Shown in pieces: positions 1 to 11,248 of a stretch of 54,793 nucleotides of DNA (position 1 is its first letter; each line of letters opens with the position of its first letter). Source of the DNA: Actinomycetes bacterium (lineage in GTDB: Bacteria; Planctomycetota; Phycisphaerae; JAACET01); the NCBI GenBank assembly GCA_030614915.1, contig JAUXAG010000015.1:1-54793 (forward strand), in the 5' to 3' direction. Under the pieces are notes generated by a model, which saw only the letters and a list, made by a program, of their open reading frames with translations, did not search any database and was not told where the DNA came from. Position numbers and translations under genes: made by a program.

Positions 1-309
1 GGGCTGCAGTTGACCGAACTTGTTCGCCTTTATCAGGAAAATGAGATCCCCACCGAACTGCTACTACAGAAACCCCAGTTTATAAAACTCTTCACCGGCC
101 AGCTAAACCGCCGATTGGCCAAATGTTCAGCCGACCCTGCGAACCAGCCGCTCAAGGACAAAGACATCGTCTGGGCCCTGCAAACCTTAGCCAACAAAAA
201 CCTCCTACCTGTCCTCCGTACCGACCAACCCTCCCTGAAAACCCGCAAACCCCGTTCGAAATATCAAAGATCAAGATGTAAGGTTTCTCCTTCTCTTTTT
301 GAATTTTGA
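1..309 (+). CDS. C-terminal end of an unidentified protein (5' truncated)
   Basis: The frame is open from the first base of the window to a TGA at 307-309, so this is probably the end of a gene that begins outside the window. The translation is hydrophilic, with a helical, charged first part (LTELVRLYQENEIP) and a basic tail (KTRKPRSKYQRSR). I recognise no domain and propose no function. It runs convergently to ilvC, with only 7 bases between the two stops. The TTG at position 10 could serve as a start, but no convincing ribosome site precedes it. It may also be a chance open frame, since 100 codons is short. Confidence 0.4.
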   Translation, partial: GLQLTELVRLYQENEIPTELLLQKPQFIKLFTGQLNRRLAKCSADPANQPLKDKDIVWALQTLANKNLLPVLRTDQPSLKTRKPRSKYQRSRCKVSPSLFEF

Positions 310-316
310 TATCCGG

Positions 317-1324
317 TCATACCTCTTTCGAATCAATCCAGCTCATCATCTTCCGCAGTTTAGCGCCCACCTTTTCAATCAGATGCTCGTGGTCAGCCTT
401 GTACAAGGCATTGAACACCGGCCTGCCCGCCTGATTCTCCAGGATCCATTCCCGGGCAAACTCGCCCGAGACGATTTCATCCAGAATATCGCGCATCTCC
501 TGGCGGGTGTCCTCGTTGATAATCCGCGGCCCACGGGTCAAGTCGCCGTACTCTGCCGTGTTGCTCACGCTGTAACGCATGTAGTTGATCCCGCCCTGAT
601 AGAACAAGTCTACGATCAGCTTCAGCTCGTGCATGCACTCAAAATAAGCCAGCTCCGGCGCATAACCAGCCTCGACCAGCGTCTCAAAGGCCATCTTCAC
701 CAAGGCCGTTACTCCCCCGCACAATACCGCTTGCTCCCCGAACAGGTCCGTCTCCGTCTCGTCAGCAAAGGTGGTCTCGATAACCCCAGCCCGCGTGCCG
801 CCAATACCCGCCGCCCAGGCCAAAGCCATTTCCTGGGCCTTGCCCGAAGCATCCTGCTGCACGGCGAATAGGCAGGGCAAACCACCACCCTTGACGAACT
901 CGCTCCGCAGCAGGTGTCCCGGTCCCTTAGGTGCCACCATAATAATATCCACCTCCTTGGGGGGAACAATCTGGCCGAAGTGGATATTAAAGCCGTGCGA
1001 AAAACCAATAGCCTTACCCTTGCCCATATTGCCGGCCACTTCGCTCTTGTACACCGCCGCCTGCACCTCATCCGGCAAAGTCATAATCACCAGGTCACCC
1101 TGCTTGGAAGCCTCCTTCGCCGAGAGCGGCTCAAAACCGTGCTCCACCGCCAGCTTGTAATTATCCGTGCCCTCAAGCTCAGCTACTATTACCTTCACTC
1201 CGCTGTCGCGCAAGTTCTGGGACTGGGCATGTCCCTGCGAGCCGTAACCCAGCACCGCCACCGTCTTGCCTTTCAGCCCCGAAATGTCGGCATCCTTCTC
1301 GTAATAAACTTTCAACTCAGACAT
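317..1324 (-). CDS. ilvC: Ketol-acid reductoisomerase (class I)
   Basis: Second enzyme of valine, leucine and isoleucine synthesis. It isomerises and reduces 2-acetolactate or 2-aceto-2-hydroxybutyrate to the dihydroxy acid, using NAD(P)H and Mg2+ in the cytoplasm. The 335 residues match the usual class I length. The N-terminal Rossmann domain shows [17 protein letters not shown] at residues 27-43. The knotted C-terminal domain carries the metal-binding acidic residues ([10 protein letters not shown]; later [12 protein letters not shown]). It is the last gene of the ilvB-ilvN-ilvC operon on the minus strand, 119 bases after ilvN. The ATG at 1324 starts the typical [13 protein letters not shown] terminus. 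Identification is firm. Confidence 0.97.
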   Translation of the reverse strand: MSELKVYYEKDADISGLKGKTVAVLGYGSQGHAQSQNLRDSGVKVIVAELEGTDNYKLAVEHGFEPLSAKEASKQGDLVIMTLPDEVQAAVYKSEVAGNMGKGKAIGFSHGFNIHFGQIVPPKEVDIIMVAPKGPGHLLRSEFVKGGGLPCLFAVQQDASGKAQEMALAWAAGIGGTRAGVIETTFADETETDLFGEQAVLCGGVTALVKMAFETLVEAGYAPELAYFECMHELKLIVDLFYQGGINYMRYSVSNTAEYGDLTRGPRIINEDTRQEMRDILDEIVSGEFAREWILENQAGRPVFNALYKADHEHLIEKVGAKLRKMMSWIDSKEV

Positions 1325-1443
1325 TGTTCTGCTCCTGTGAATACCCCATATGAAAAATCAACGCCGCGCGTCCGTCGCAAGTTCACACGGTTTCTATATC
1401 CTTATTGGCTCGCGCCGGTTTTCATTCTGATTTTTACCGAGAG

Positions 1444-1932
1444 CTATTCCTTTTCCTTTGCCCCCCGGGTCATGGCGATTACCCCCGTCCGGGCCAGCTC
1501 CTTGATCCCGTACGGGCGGCAGCACTCGATGAAGGCCTCAATTTTGTCTTCCGGCCCCGTCAGCTGCACCAGAATACTCTTGGGCGAAACGTCCACCACT
1601 CGACCCCGAAAGATATTAATCAGGTCCAGCACCGGCCCGCGACGCTCAGCAGGCACCGACAAACGCACCAGCATCAGGTCCCGCTCCACGTGAGCCACCC
1701 CCGAAAAATCACGCACCTTGATTACCGCCACCACCTTGGCCAACTGCTTGCGCACCTGTTCCAGTACCCTATCGTCACCGCGTACCACAATGGTCATCCG
1801 CGACTGTTCGGGACTTTCGGTCTCCCCGACAACCAGCGAGTCAATATTAAAACCCCGGGCCGCGAACATCCCCGCCACGTGGGCCAAAACTCCAGGCTCA
1901 TTCTGCACCAAAGCGCTGATAATATGTCTCAT
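1444..1932 (-). CDS. ilvN: Acetolactate synthase small (regulatory) subunit
   Basis: Regulatory subunit that binds branched-chain amino acids, usually valine, and stimulates the IlvB catalytic subunit. The 162 residues are the usual length of the long (IlvH-like) form. The first 75 residues form an ACT domain (HIISALVQNEPGVLAHVAGMF, then RGFNIDSLVVGETE). The C-terminal ALS_ss_C domain follows (RDLMLVRLSVPAERRGPVLD, then ELARTGVIAMTRG). It lies 29 bases downstream of ilvB and is almost certainly co-transcribed with it. The symbol ilvH would be equally valid. Confidence 0.96.
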   Translation of the reverse strand: MRHIISALVQNEPGVLAHVAGMFAARGFNIDSLVVGETESPEQSRMTIVVRGDDRVLEQVRKQLAKVVAVIKVRDFSGVAHVERDLMLVRLSVPAERRGPVLDLINIFRGRVVDVSPKSILVQLTGPEDKIEAFIECCRPYGIKELARTGVIAMTRGAKEKE

Positions 1933-1961
1933 GCTTTCACCTCGTGCCTTTCCACAGATAC

Positions 1962-3680
1962 CTAAGCCAAAGGTCCCATCTTCATCTCATGCAGGCTCTT
2001 GCCCGCCGGAACCATCGGCCAGACATTCTCCTCCGGATCAACGTGAAAATCCACCACCACCGGGCCCTCCGTGGCCAGCGACTGCTCGATGGCCTCGCGG
2101 ACCTCCGACCTGTCCTGAACCACCATCCCCGTCGCCCCAAACCCCCGGGCCAGGGCCGCAAAATCCGGACTCTTAATCTTCGTTGCCGAGTACCGTTTGC
2201 CGAAAAACAGCTCCTGCCACTGCCGCACCATGCCCAGGTAGCCGTTGTTCATGATCATCACCTTCACCGGCAGCGAGTAGTTTACCGACGTGATAAGTTC
2301 CTGCATAGTCATACAGAAGCTGCCGTCCCCGTCAACGTCTATCACCACCTTGCCCGGATTGCCCCGCTGGGCACCGTTGGCCGCCGGCAGCCCGAAGCCC
2401 ATCGTCCCCAGACCACCCGAGCTGATGATCTGCCGCGGAAACTTCCACTTATAAAACTGGGCCGTCCACATCTGATGCTGCCCCACCCCAGTAGTCACAA
2501 TCGCCTGGCCCTTGGTCGCCTCGCAAATCTGCTCCACCACGTACTGCGGCTTGATCTTGCTCGACTTGCGATCGTAGCCCATTGGGTATTGCTTTTTCCA
2601 CTTTGCGATCTGTTCAAACCACGCCTTGCGGCCCTTGTGCTCCGCCAGCTTGACCAACGCCTCCAGAATATTCCCCGCATCACCGACCACCGGAATATCC
2701 ACCTTGACATTTTTCGAAATGCTCGACGGGTCCACGTCAATGTGAACTATCTTGGCCTTCGGCGCAAACTCCGCCAGATTCCCCGTAACCCGATCCTCAA
2801 AACGCGCCCCCACAGCCAGCAGCAGATCGCAATCCTGCACCGCATAGTTCGCGTAGGCCGTACCGTGCATACCCAGCATATCCAGCGACAGCTCGCTGTC
2901 CTGATCCAAAGCTCCCAGCCCCAGCAGCGTCGTAGTCACCGGGACGTTCGCCTTGCTGGCCAGTTCACGAAGCAGCTTCGAAGCGTTGGCCAGAATTACC
3001 CCCCCGCCCACGTAGATGACCGGACGTTTCGAGGCGTTCAAGGCCTCGGCCGCTGCCTTGATCTGCCGCGGATTGCCCGTAAGCTGAGGCTTATAACCAG
3101 GCAATCGAATCTGCTCATCCGGCTCACCGTTCAATTCAGCCATGCTCACGTCGAAGGGAATATCCACCAACACCGGACCGGGTCTGCCCGTCCGGGCCAC
3201 GTGGAAGGCCTCATGCATAACCCGGGCCAGGTCTTTCACGTCCTTGACCAGAATGTTGTACTTGGTCACCGACCGGCTGATCCCCGTAACATCCGCCTCC
3301 TGAAAAGCATCATTGCCGATCAGGGTCGTCTTCACCTGCCCCGTAAAAGCCACCACCGGAATCGAGTCCATATGGGCCGTAGCCAGCCCGGTAATCAGAT
3401 TGCACGCCCCCGGACCGGAGGTTGCCAACACCACCCCCACCTTCCCCGTCGAGCGGGCATAGCCGTCCGCCGCATGCGCCGCCCCTTGCTCGTGACGGGT
3501 CAGCACAAACTTATCCAGGCTTTCATAAAGTTCATCGAATATCGGCAGCACCACCCCGCCCGGATATCCGAAAATAGTATCCACCCCTTCGGCTTCCAGA
3601 GTCTGGCGAAATATCGCCGCCCCCGTCCTCGCTTTGCCTTTACTGTCTATGGCCTTGGCTTTCTTTTCTCGAGCCATCAT
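1962..3680 (-). CDS. ilvB: Acetolactate synthase large (catalytic) subunit
   Basis: ThDP- and FAD-dependent enzyme that condenses two pyruvates, or pyruvate with 2-oxobutyrate, at the entry to branched-chain amino acid synthesis. It has 572 residues, normal for the family. The N-terminal ThDP-binding domain shows GVDTIFGYPGGVVLP, with the catalytic Glu in the following helices (TRHEQGAAHAADGYAR). The C-terminal domain has the GDG...NN ThDP/Mg signature (VDGDGSFCMTMQEL...IMNNGYLGMV). Two ATG codons open the frame; a GAGGTGA ribosome site a few bases upstream serves either. It heads the ilvBNC operon, and its upstream gap contains the spoVG terminator, so the operon must have its own promoter. 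I could not place that promoter with confidence. Confidence 0.97.
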   Translation of the reverse strand: MMAREKKAKAIDSKGKARTGAAIFRQTLEAEGVDTIFGYPGGVVLPIFDELYESLDKFVLTRHEQGAAHAADGYARSTGKVGVVLATSGPGACNLITGLATAHMDSIPVVAFTGQVKTTLIGNDAFQEADVTGISRSVTKYNILVKDVKDLARVMHEAFHVARTGRPGPVLVDIPFDVSMAELNGEPDEQIRLPGYKPQLTGNPRQIKAAAEALNASKRPVIYVGGGVILANASKLLRELASKANVPVTTTLLGLGALDQDSELSLDMLGMHGTAYANYAVQDCDLLLAVGARFEDRVTGNLAEFAPKAKIVHIDVDPSSISKNVKVDIPVVGDAGNILEALVKLAEHKGRKAWFEQIAKWKKQYPMGYDRKSSKIKPQYVVEQICEATKGQAIVTTGVGQHQMWTAQFYKWKFPRQIISSGGLGTMGFGLPAANGAQRGNPGKVVIDVDGDGSFCMTMQELITSVNYSLPVKVMIMNNGYLGMVRQWQELFFGKRYSATKIKSPDFAALARGFGATGMVVQDRSEVREAIEQSLATEGPVVVDFHVDPEENVWPMVPAGKSLHEMKMGPLA

Positions 3681-3743
3681 AATTCACCTCTATCTACTGT
3701 GGTTAATCCTACTTTGTCATCCCCTGCTGGCGGGGACATTACC

Positions 3744-3771
3744 AAAAAAGCCGAGCCCGTTCGGGCCGGCT
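3744..3771 (-). terminator. Rho-independent terminator of the ispE-spoVG unit
   Basis: Read on the minus strand, AGCCGGCCCG-AA-CGGGCtCGGCT forms a 10-bp GC-rich stem with one bulged T and a two-base loop, followed directly by six Ts. It lies 115 bases after the spoVG stop and just before the upstream region of ilvB, so it separates the two units. Confidence 0.85.
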
Positions 3772-3886
3772 CCAATGACGGCCAACACGGTTCCGTTCGA
3801 CGCGCGAACCGATGCTGGCCTAAAGTACGACCACAGCAGATTTACTCCCCGCTCGTCCGCACCACATCTGGTTACCGCAGAATCTA

Positions 3887-4444
3887 CTACAGAATGCCTT
3901 GGCCAAATTTATGTCCTTCTTCGTCTTCCAGCCTTTCTTCTTTCTGCTCCTCAGCAGTTTCTGTTTTCTCCTGCCCGGCTGGTTCCGCTGGCCCCGAAGG
4001 ACCCGCCCCAGCCCCCGCCGAGTAATCCACCTCCTCAAGGTCCAGCTTCTGTGGCTCGTAATCCGGCTCCTCGGACCGTTCCACCTCTTGATGATAAGCC
4101 TCGAGAAGTACCTTTTCGATAGCCTCCCGACAGGCCGAATTAATCGGGTGAGCGATATCCACGTGCAGTTTTAGTCGCCCCTGCTCGTTGCGAGTTGCCC
4201 GGCTCTCATCCAGACGCGCACCACACTCACCGCAGAACCGCGCCCGAAGAGCATTCTTATTGCGGCACATCGGACATCGGTCCGACAGTTGCCGACTGGG
4301 CATGGCCACAAATAGCCCGTTGGTCCCCTCGATTACCTTCACGTCCCGGACGACAAACTCGCCGTCGAAGGTTACCGAGCAAAATGCCTTCAGGCGTTCA
4401 CTCTTCCGCCCCATCAGTTTGACGCGAACCTCGGTTACCTGCAT
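3887..4444 (-). CDS. spoVG: SpoVG family protein with inserted zinc ribbon
   Basis: SpoVG proteins are small nucleic-acid-binding regulators. The fold is recognisable at both ends: residues 1-51 ([44 protein letters not shown]) and residues 98-118 ([20 protein letters not shown]). In Firmicutes SpoVG the MPSR loop runs directly into the HPI segment. Here about 35 residues are inserted, with Cys57-x2-Cys60 and Cys71-x2-Cys74 and basic residues between them: a zinc ribbon. A long acidic tail rich in E, P and A follows, giving 185 residues against about 90-100 in the classical form. The gene lies 27 bases after ispE, the gene neighbourhood also known from Firmicutes. The zinc ribbon may confer RNA or protein binding (inference). 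Confidence 0.93.
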   Translation of the reverse strand: MQVTEVRVKLMGRKSERLKAFCSVTFDGEFVVRDVKVIEGTNGLFVAMPSRQLSDRCPMCRNKNALRARFCGECGARLDESRATRNEQGRLKLHVDIAHPINSACREAIEKVLLEAYHQEVERSEEPDYEPQKLDLEEVDYSAGAGAGPSGPAEPAGQEKTETAEEQKEERLEDEEGHKFGQGIL

Positions 4445-4471
4445 TGTTGGCCTCCGCCTGGGTCTATTCGT

Positions 4472-5437
4472 CTAAAGGTGCCCGCCGTGTACAATCCAAG
4501 CCTTGGCCCGCAACCGCGGGCTCAGCCGACTAACCACACATCTCGCCCGCCCCAGCGAGTTGAAAAGGCAAACCAACGCCGAGCCGCTGCCGCTGATCTG
4601 CACCGCCTTTGCCCCAGCTGCCAGTAGCTCCTCTGCCAACTGGGCCAACCGCGGCAACACCGCAAACGCCGCCTCAGTCAGCATGTTAAACATAACTGGC
4701 CCGGCCGTCTCCGGCTTGTACAGACCTAGGTGCTGTGAGTCAATTCTATCCACATCCGCCGCCTTGGTCAATAGTTCGTCAAATTTATGATAAACTTCTG
4801 CCGTGGCTATTTGCTCCTCCGGAACCAGTAAGACCGCCCAGAACGGCCATTCAAACCCCACCGGCTCCACCACCTCACCCCGCCCCCGCACCGTCGATAT
4901 AGGGCCATTTAAGAACAACGGTACGTCGCTGCCCAGTTGGGCAGCGATCTCCGTCAGCCCCTGATTATCATAACCTGTTTGCCATAAATCACTTAGCGCC
5001 AATAGGCAAGCCGCGGCGTCCGAGCTGCCCCCGCCTAGGCCAGCGCCGACGGGAATCGATTTTTCCAGATGCATCCGCAGATTCACCGGCCTATCGACCC
5101 ACTCAGCCATCGCCCGTGCCGCCCGGATGACTAGATTAGTCTGGTCGCATGCCAGCCCCGCCTGGCTGCAAGTCAGTTCACAGCCCTTGGCCCCCGCCTG
5201 CACCGTCAGCCGATCCACCAGCGAAACCAGGGCCACTATGGATTCGACCGGGTGATAGCCGTCCTCTCGCCGAGCCCCAACCCACAACGTCAAGTTGATC
5301 TTCGCCGGAGCCACCACCCGCACCCCGCCATCTTCCAGTCGGCTCAACCTCGGCTCGCCCACCAACCACTGCCTGCCCGCAATCTGCCCAGGCCCCGCCA
5401 GCCCACTTGATGTCTCCGCTTTACCTTGCCTCACCAA
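4472..5437 (-). CDS. ispE: 4-diphosphocytidyl-2-C-methyl-D-erythritol kinase
   Basis: GHMP-family kinase of the MEP isoprenoid pathway; it phosphorylates CDP-ME at the 2-hydroxyl with ATP. The family start motif APAKINLTLWVGARREDGYH lies about 43 residues in, and the GHMP ATP-binding loop is VGAGLGGGSSDAAACLLAL. The C-terminal motif is AVQISGSGSALVCLF. The 321 residues include a roughly 40-residue N-terminal extension. The frame opens with TTG at 5437 followed directly by GTG at 5434; the AAGGGG site upstream is better spaced for the GTG. The gene is co-directional with and close to spoVG. An extended -10 promoter precedes it. Confidence 0.95.
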   Translation of the reverse strand: MVRQGKAETSSGLAGPGQIAGRQWLVGEPRLSRLEDGGVRVVAPAKINLTLWVGARREDGYHPVESIVALVSLVDRLTVQAGAKGCELTCSQAGLACDQTNLVIRAARAMAEWVDRPVNLRMHLEKSIPVGAGLGGGSSDAAACLLALSDLWQTGYDNQGLTEIAAQLGSDVPLFLNGPISTVRGRGEVVEPVGFEWPFWAVLLVPEEQIATAEVYHKFDELLTKAADVDRIDSQHLGLYKPETAGPVMFNMLTEAAFAVLPRLAQLAEELLAAGAKAVQISGSGSALVCLFNSLGRARCVVSRLSPRLRAKAWIVHGGHL

Positions 5438-5469
5438 TGTCCCCTTCCTGCCTGTCCGCGATCCTCAGC

Positions 5470-5478
5470 ATTATAACA
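5470..5478 (-). promoter_or_regulatory. Extended -10 promoter of ispE-spoVG
   Basis: The minus strand reads TGTTATAATG, a perfect TGnTATAAT extended -10 element, about 33 bases before the ispE start. The -35 region is weak, with TTGGAG about 20 bases upstream, as is usual for extended -10 promoters. Confidence 0.6.
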
Positions 5479-5543
5479 ATAATCTCTGCCTGTTGCTCCA
5501 AGCCACTGATCTGCCCCAGCCAACGCTCAGCACCCAGCTCCTA

Positions 5544-5572
5544 TTGACACCAGAGACCAAAGCTTGTAGATG
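5544..5572 (+). promoter_or_regulatory. Candidate promoter of the VTT-type membrane protein
   Basis: A consensus TTGACA lies at 5544-5549, followed after 17 bases by TAGATG, which is only a partial -10 match. Initiation here would start the transcript almost at the ATG at 5580, giving a leaderless mRNA. No clear Shine-Dalgarno sequence precedes that ATG, which fits leaderless translation but does not prove it. Confidence 0.35.
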
Positions 5573-5579
5573 ATGACTT

Positions 5580-6242
5580 ATGAATAACAACATCGCCAAG
5601 CCCGCTGCCCCAGCCCGCTGGCAAATACATAAGAGACTCTACAACTGGGTCCTCGGATGGGCCGACCATAAATACGGACCCCTGATTATGGTCTCCATTG
5701 CCCTGGTCGAACCGATCTTTCTGCCCATTCCCGCTGACCTTTTACTTATTGCCATGTGCCTGGCTAAGCCCAAAAAAGCCCTGCGCTACGGCCTATTGGT
5801 TGCCGCCTTTTCCATCCTCGGCGGATGCCTGGCCTTCGGCTTAGGGCTGGCCATCGGCGGACAAAACGTCAGCGACTTTTTCCACGCCCTGCAGCTCGGC
5901 CCCCTCGACCTCGGCCCCAAGGCCGACCTCACCCTGGAAATCTATCGCAAAATCCCCTTCTGGGCCGTGGCTACCTCCGCCCTGACCCCCGTCCCTTACA
6001 TGCTCTTCAGTTGGCTCGGCGGATTCGCCGGCATATCCTTCGCCCTCTTTGCCGTAACCTCCATCATCTTTCGCTCGGTCCGCTTTGGAAGCGAAGCCGT
6101 CCTCATTTACTTCCTCGGCGAAAAGGCCAAGCCGCTCATTGACAAATACTTCAACCTGATCTGTTGTGCAGTCATCGTCCTGCTCGCCGGCCTGTTCCTG
6201 CTGACCAAACTCATCACCCGCTACCTCGTCGCCCCGGGATAA
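5580..6242 (+). CDS. VTT/YqaA-type polytopic membrane protein
   Basis: Integral membrane protein of 220 residues in the SNARE-associated/VTT (DedA-like, YqaA subtype) superfamily. It shows an amphipathic N-terminal helix (RLYNWVLGWADHKYGP), then the family segment EPIFLPIPADLLLIAM with its characteristic prolines. A second hydrophobic segment follows (LVAAFSILGGCLAFGLGLAIG), then FWAVATSALTPVPYMLFSWLGG, and a C-terminal transmembrane helix ending at LITRYL. Members are implicated in lipid scrambling or envelope homeostasis; the substrate here is unknown. The next gene starts 13 bases downstream, so both are probably one transcript. Confidence 0.8.
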   Translation: MNNNIAKPAAPARWQIHKRLYNWVLGWADHKYGPLIMVSIALVEPIFLPIPADLLLIAMCLAKPKKALRYGLLVAAFSILGGCLAFGLGLAIGGQNVSDFFHALQLGPLDLGPKADLTLEIYRKIPFWAVATSALTPVPYMLFSWLGGFAGISFALFAVTSIIFRSVRFGSEAVLIYFLGEKAKPLIDKYFNLICCAVIVLLAGLFLLTKLITRYLVAPG

Positions 6243-6255
6243 TGGAGCCCCACTC

Positions 6256-6816
6256 ATGCAATCCCAACAGCGCCAAACTTTGCTGTGTATCGCTCGCGAG
6301 GTAATCGAAGCCGTCGTCCGGGGCCAGCCCCCTCCCTGCCGTGAATTCTCTGACCCTCTCTTCGCCGAGCACCGCGGCTGTTTCGTCACCATAAAGAACC
6401 GCGGCCGCCTGCGCGGCTGCATCGGCACCTTCATCGCCGACGCTCCCCTGCTCCGTACCGTTGAGCAGATGGCCGAGGCCGCAACCCGCGACCCCCGCTT
6501 TGGGCTCGATCCCATCACCCCCCAGGAACTAGGCCAAATCGACCTCGAAATCTCCGTCCTTTCCCCCTTGGAGAAAACTCTCGACCCCCTCTCCCTCGAG
6601 CTCGGCAAGCACGGCATCTACATCCGTCGAGGCCCCAGCACCGGCTGCTTCCTGCCCCAGGTCGCCACCGAAACCGGATGGAACAAAGAGGAATTCCTCA
6701 GCCACTGCTGCGCTGGAAAAGCCGGTCTCGAACCGGATGCCTGGAAAAACCCCCAGACCGAGGTTCTGCTCTTTACCGCCGAAATCCTCAGCGAATCCGA
6801 AGAAACAGGCCCATAA
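6256..6816 (+). CDS. AMMECR1 domain protein (AmmeMemoRadiSam protein A type)
   Basis: Soluble protein of 186 residues that is essentially one AMMECR1 domain. The invariant motif RLRGCIGTF lies near residues 52-60, followed by AATRDPRFG. The end of the domain is seen in GCFLPQVATETGWNKEEFL and CCAGKAGLEPDAWKNPQTEVLLFTAE. In many bacteria this domain occurs with Memo and radical-SAM partners (the AmmeMemoRadiSam set). Neither partner is next to it here, so the genes may be elsewhere or the protein may act alone. The biochemical role is not established. It is probably co-transcribed with the upstream membrane protein and runs convergently to the lipoprotein at 6838. Confidence 0.9.
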   Translation: MQSQQRQTLLCIAREVIEAVVRGQPPPCREFSDPLFAEHRGCFVTIKNRGRLRGCIGTFIADAPLLRTVEQMAEAATRDPRFGLDPITPQELGQIDLEISVLSPLEKTLDPLSLELGKHGIYIRRGPSTGCFLPQVATETGWNKEEFLSHCCAGKAGLEPDAWKNPQTEVLLFTAEILSESEETGP

Positions 6817-6837
6817 CAATCTTAGTATAATTCCCCC

Positions 6838-7698
6838 CTAATTCCCCCGCGCCCAACTCGGCCGGCGATGTACGAAGTTCTTGTCGCTCACCTTGGTAGG
6901 GGAGTTGACTTCCACGTCCCTGAACTTAAGCTCCAGCGTGAGCTTCTCTTCGTGCCAGACGATGTGAATCTTCGTCGCCAGCTTCGGCCCCGCGAACTGC
7001 TGGTGATCATACAGCGATGCCGACAGATATCTGTGCCCCTTCTCATCGAAAAGCTCAATCAAATCCACCTGCTGCTTGCGGCGATGCCACCAGACATCTT
7101 TCTTTGCTCTCAGCGAGCCGTCCGCTAGACGCTCGTCGAAAGAGAGTTTGTAATATGGCGGGGCCGCGAACCCCCGCAGCACCGGCCAAGAACCTTTATC
7201 CTCCATATCCACCGCCAACTCATACACCCCCAGAACGCTCAGCAGATCCAGAGTCCGCTCAGCCTGGGCTCCCGAATCTTCCCCGTAAGGAACGAAGCTG
7301 TAAGCGTCGTCCTTGCTCTTCGGGGCATCCAGCATATACCAGTATCCCTTGCTGTTGGAGCCCATCTGAAAATCAACCGCCCCCAAGGTGTCGCTGCCCT
7401 TGAGCAATAGGTCCCTTGGCGGCTGACCGTACTCGCTGGGCTTGCGAAGAATAAGATGCCCACCCACGCTATGTTTTTCCCCCGGTAATTCTACGCTGAT
7501 ATCAACGCGGCTCCATAAATTGTAAATAAGCCGGTTATTCGCATTGATCTGCTTGATCAATTCCTCCGTGCTCCGCTGGACTATCGGGCCAGGCTCTGGC
7601 GGCTTCTTGCCCCAGCCATTGCAACCACCCATGGCCAACGCCACAGCCAGTAGCGTCCAGGTGCCCAGGCCAAGCAAAATACTTCTGTGAGCCTTCAC
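6838..7698 (-). CDS. Putative outer-membrane lipoprotein of unknown function
   Basis: The 286-residue protein begins with a lipoprotein signal peptide: basic start, hydrophobic core LLGLGTWTLLAVALAM, then the lipobox MGGC with Cys26. The mature part has alternating beta-strand character (VDISVELPGEKHSVGGHLILRKP; TKIHIVWHEEKLTLELKFRDVEV), reminiscent of LolA/LolB-like folds or DUF4292 proteins; I cannot assign it to one. Its start overlaps the stop of the zinc-ribbon gene (7695) by 4 bases, which indicates translational coupling. It is the distal gene of the dnaA-dnaN-dciA-gyrB run. A role in envelope biogenesis is only an inference. Confidence 0.75.
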   Translation of the reverse strand: MKAHRSILLGLGTWTLLAVALAMGGCNGWGKKPPEPGPIVQRSTEELIKQINANNRLIYNLWSRVDISVELPGEKHSVGGHLILRKPSEYGQPPRDLLLKGSDTLGAVDFQMGSNSKGYWYMLDAPKSKDDAYSFVPYGEDSGAQAERTLDLLSVLGVYELAVDMEDKGSWPVLRGFAAPPYYKLSFDERLADGSLRAKKDVWWHRRKQQVDLIELFDEKGHRYLSASLYDHQQFAGPKLATKIHIVWHEEKLTLELKFRDVEVNSPTKVSDKNFVHRRPSWARGN

Positions 7699-8228
7699 AG
7701 TTCACTCCGCAGAATAGCACTCAATTGCTCGGAAACCTCTTCTATCCCCGCATCATCCAATCGCGGGTTCACAACCTCGTGTTTGGTCTGCTCCCGCACC
7801 TGCCCCATGATCCAGATTTCCTGCCCGTCCCGCAGCTGGGTCTGTTGGTACTTCAGAATCCGCTTGCGCATCAGGATCAGGGCCAACACGAATCGAAAGT
7901 TAATCTTCACCCGCTCGCTTGCCTCAGCCAAGCGCTCAAAGAACTCCAACAGTACCTCATCATCCACCAGCAGCTTTTTCTTCTGGGCCGGCTCCGGCAC
8001 ACGAGTCTTCCAAAAGCAGAACGCTTCTGGAGACTCTCGCTCCCAACATTCTTCACAGTAATCCTGGCGCTCAAAGCCACCACTTGCCTGGGACTTTTCT
8101 TTTTCCCCCTCTTCTGCCTCTTCCGACTCCTCAACCAGCGCAGCGTAGTACTCTTGCCCGGGCTCAAAACTTCGCCCGCAACCGCCACACACCCCCTGCG
8201 TCTTGGCCACTTCCCAATCTGCTATCAT
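7695..8228 (-). CDS. Conserved zinc-ribbon protein downstream of gyrB
   Basis: Protein of 177 residues with two N-terminal cysteine pairs, GVCGGCGRSF and DYCEECWER, that can form one zinc-binding treble-clef or ribbon. Between them lies an acidic Glu-rich linker. The C-terminal half is helical and charged (LLEFFERLAEASERVKINFRFVLALILMRKRILKYQ) and ends in an amphipathic segment. No enzymatic motif is visible and I do not recognise a named family. It starts 12 bases after the gyrB stop and overlaps the following lipoprotein gene by 4 bases, so it is translated within the gyrB transcript. A regulatory or adaptor role would be a guess. Confidence 0.75.
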   Translation of the reverse strand: MIADWEVAKTQGVCGGCGRSFEPGQEYYAALVEESEEAEEGEKEKSQASGGFERQDYCEECWERESPEAFCFWKTRVPEPAQKKKLLVDDEVLLEFFERLAEASERVKINFRFVLALILMRKRILKYQQTQLRDGQEIWIMGQVREQTKHEVVNPRLDDAGIEEVSEQLSAILRSEL

Positions 8229-8240
8229 TGAACCTAATGC

Positions 8241-11229
<2,989 letters not shown>

Positions 11230-11248
11230 TGGGCATTCCTTGGGCTTT

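Noticed and set aside
1944-4025. 693-codon open frame on the plus strand opposite ilvB and spoVG
   Set aside because: It is antisense to two clear genes; the translation is rich in His, Arg, Pro and Leu without any family motif, as expected for the mirror of GC-rich codons.
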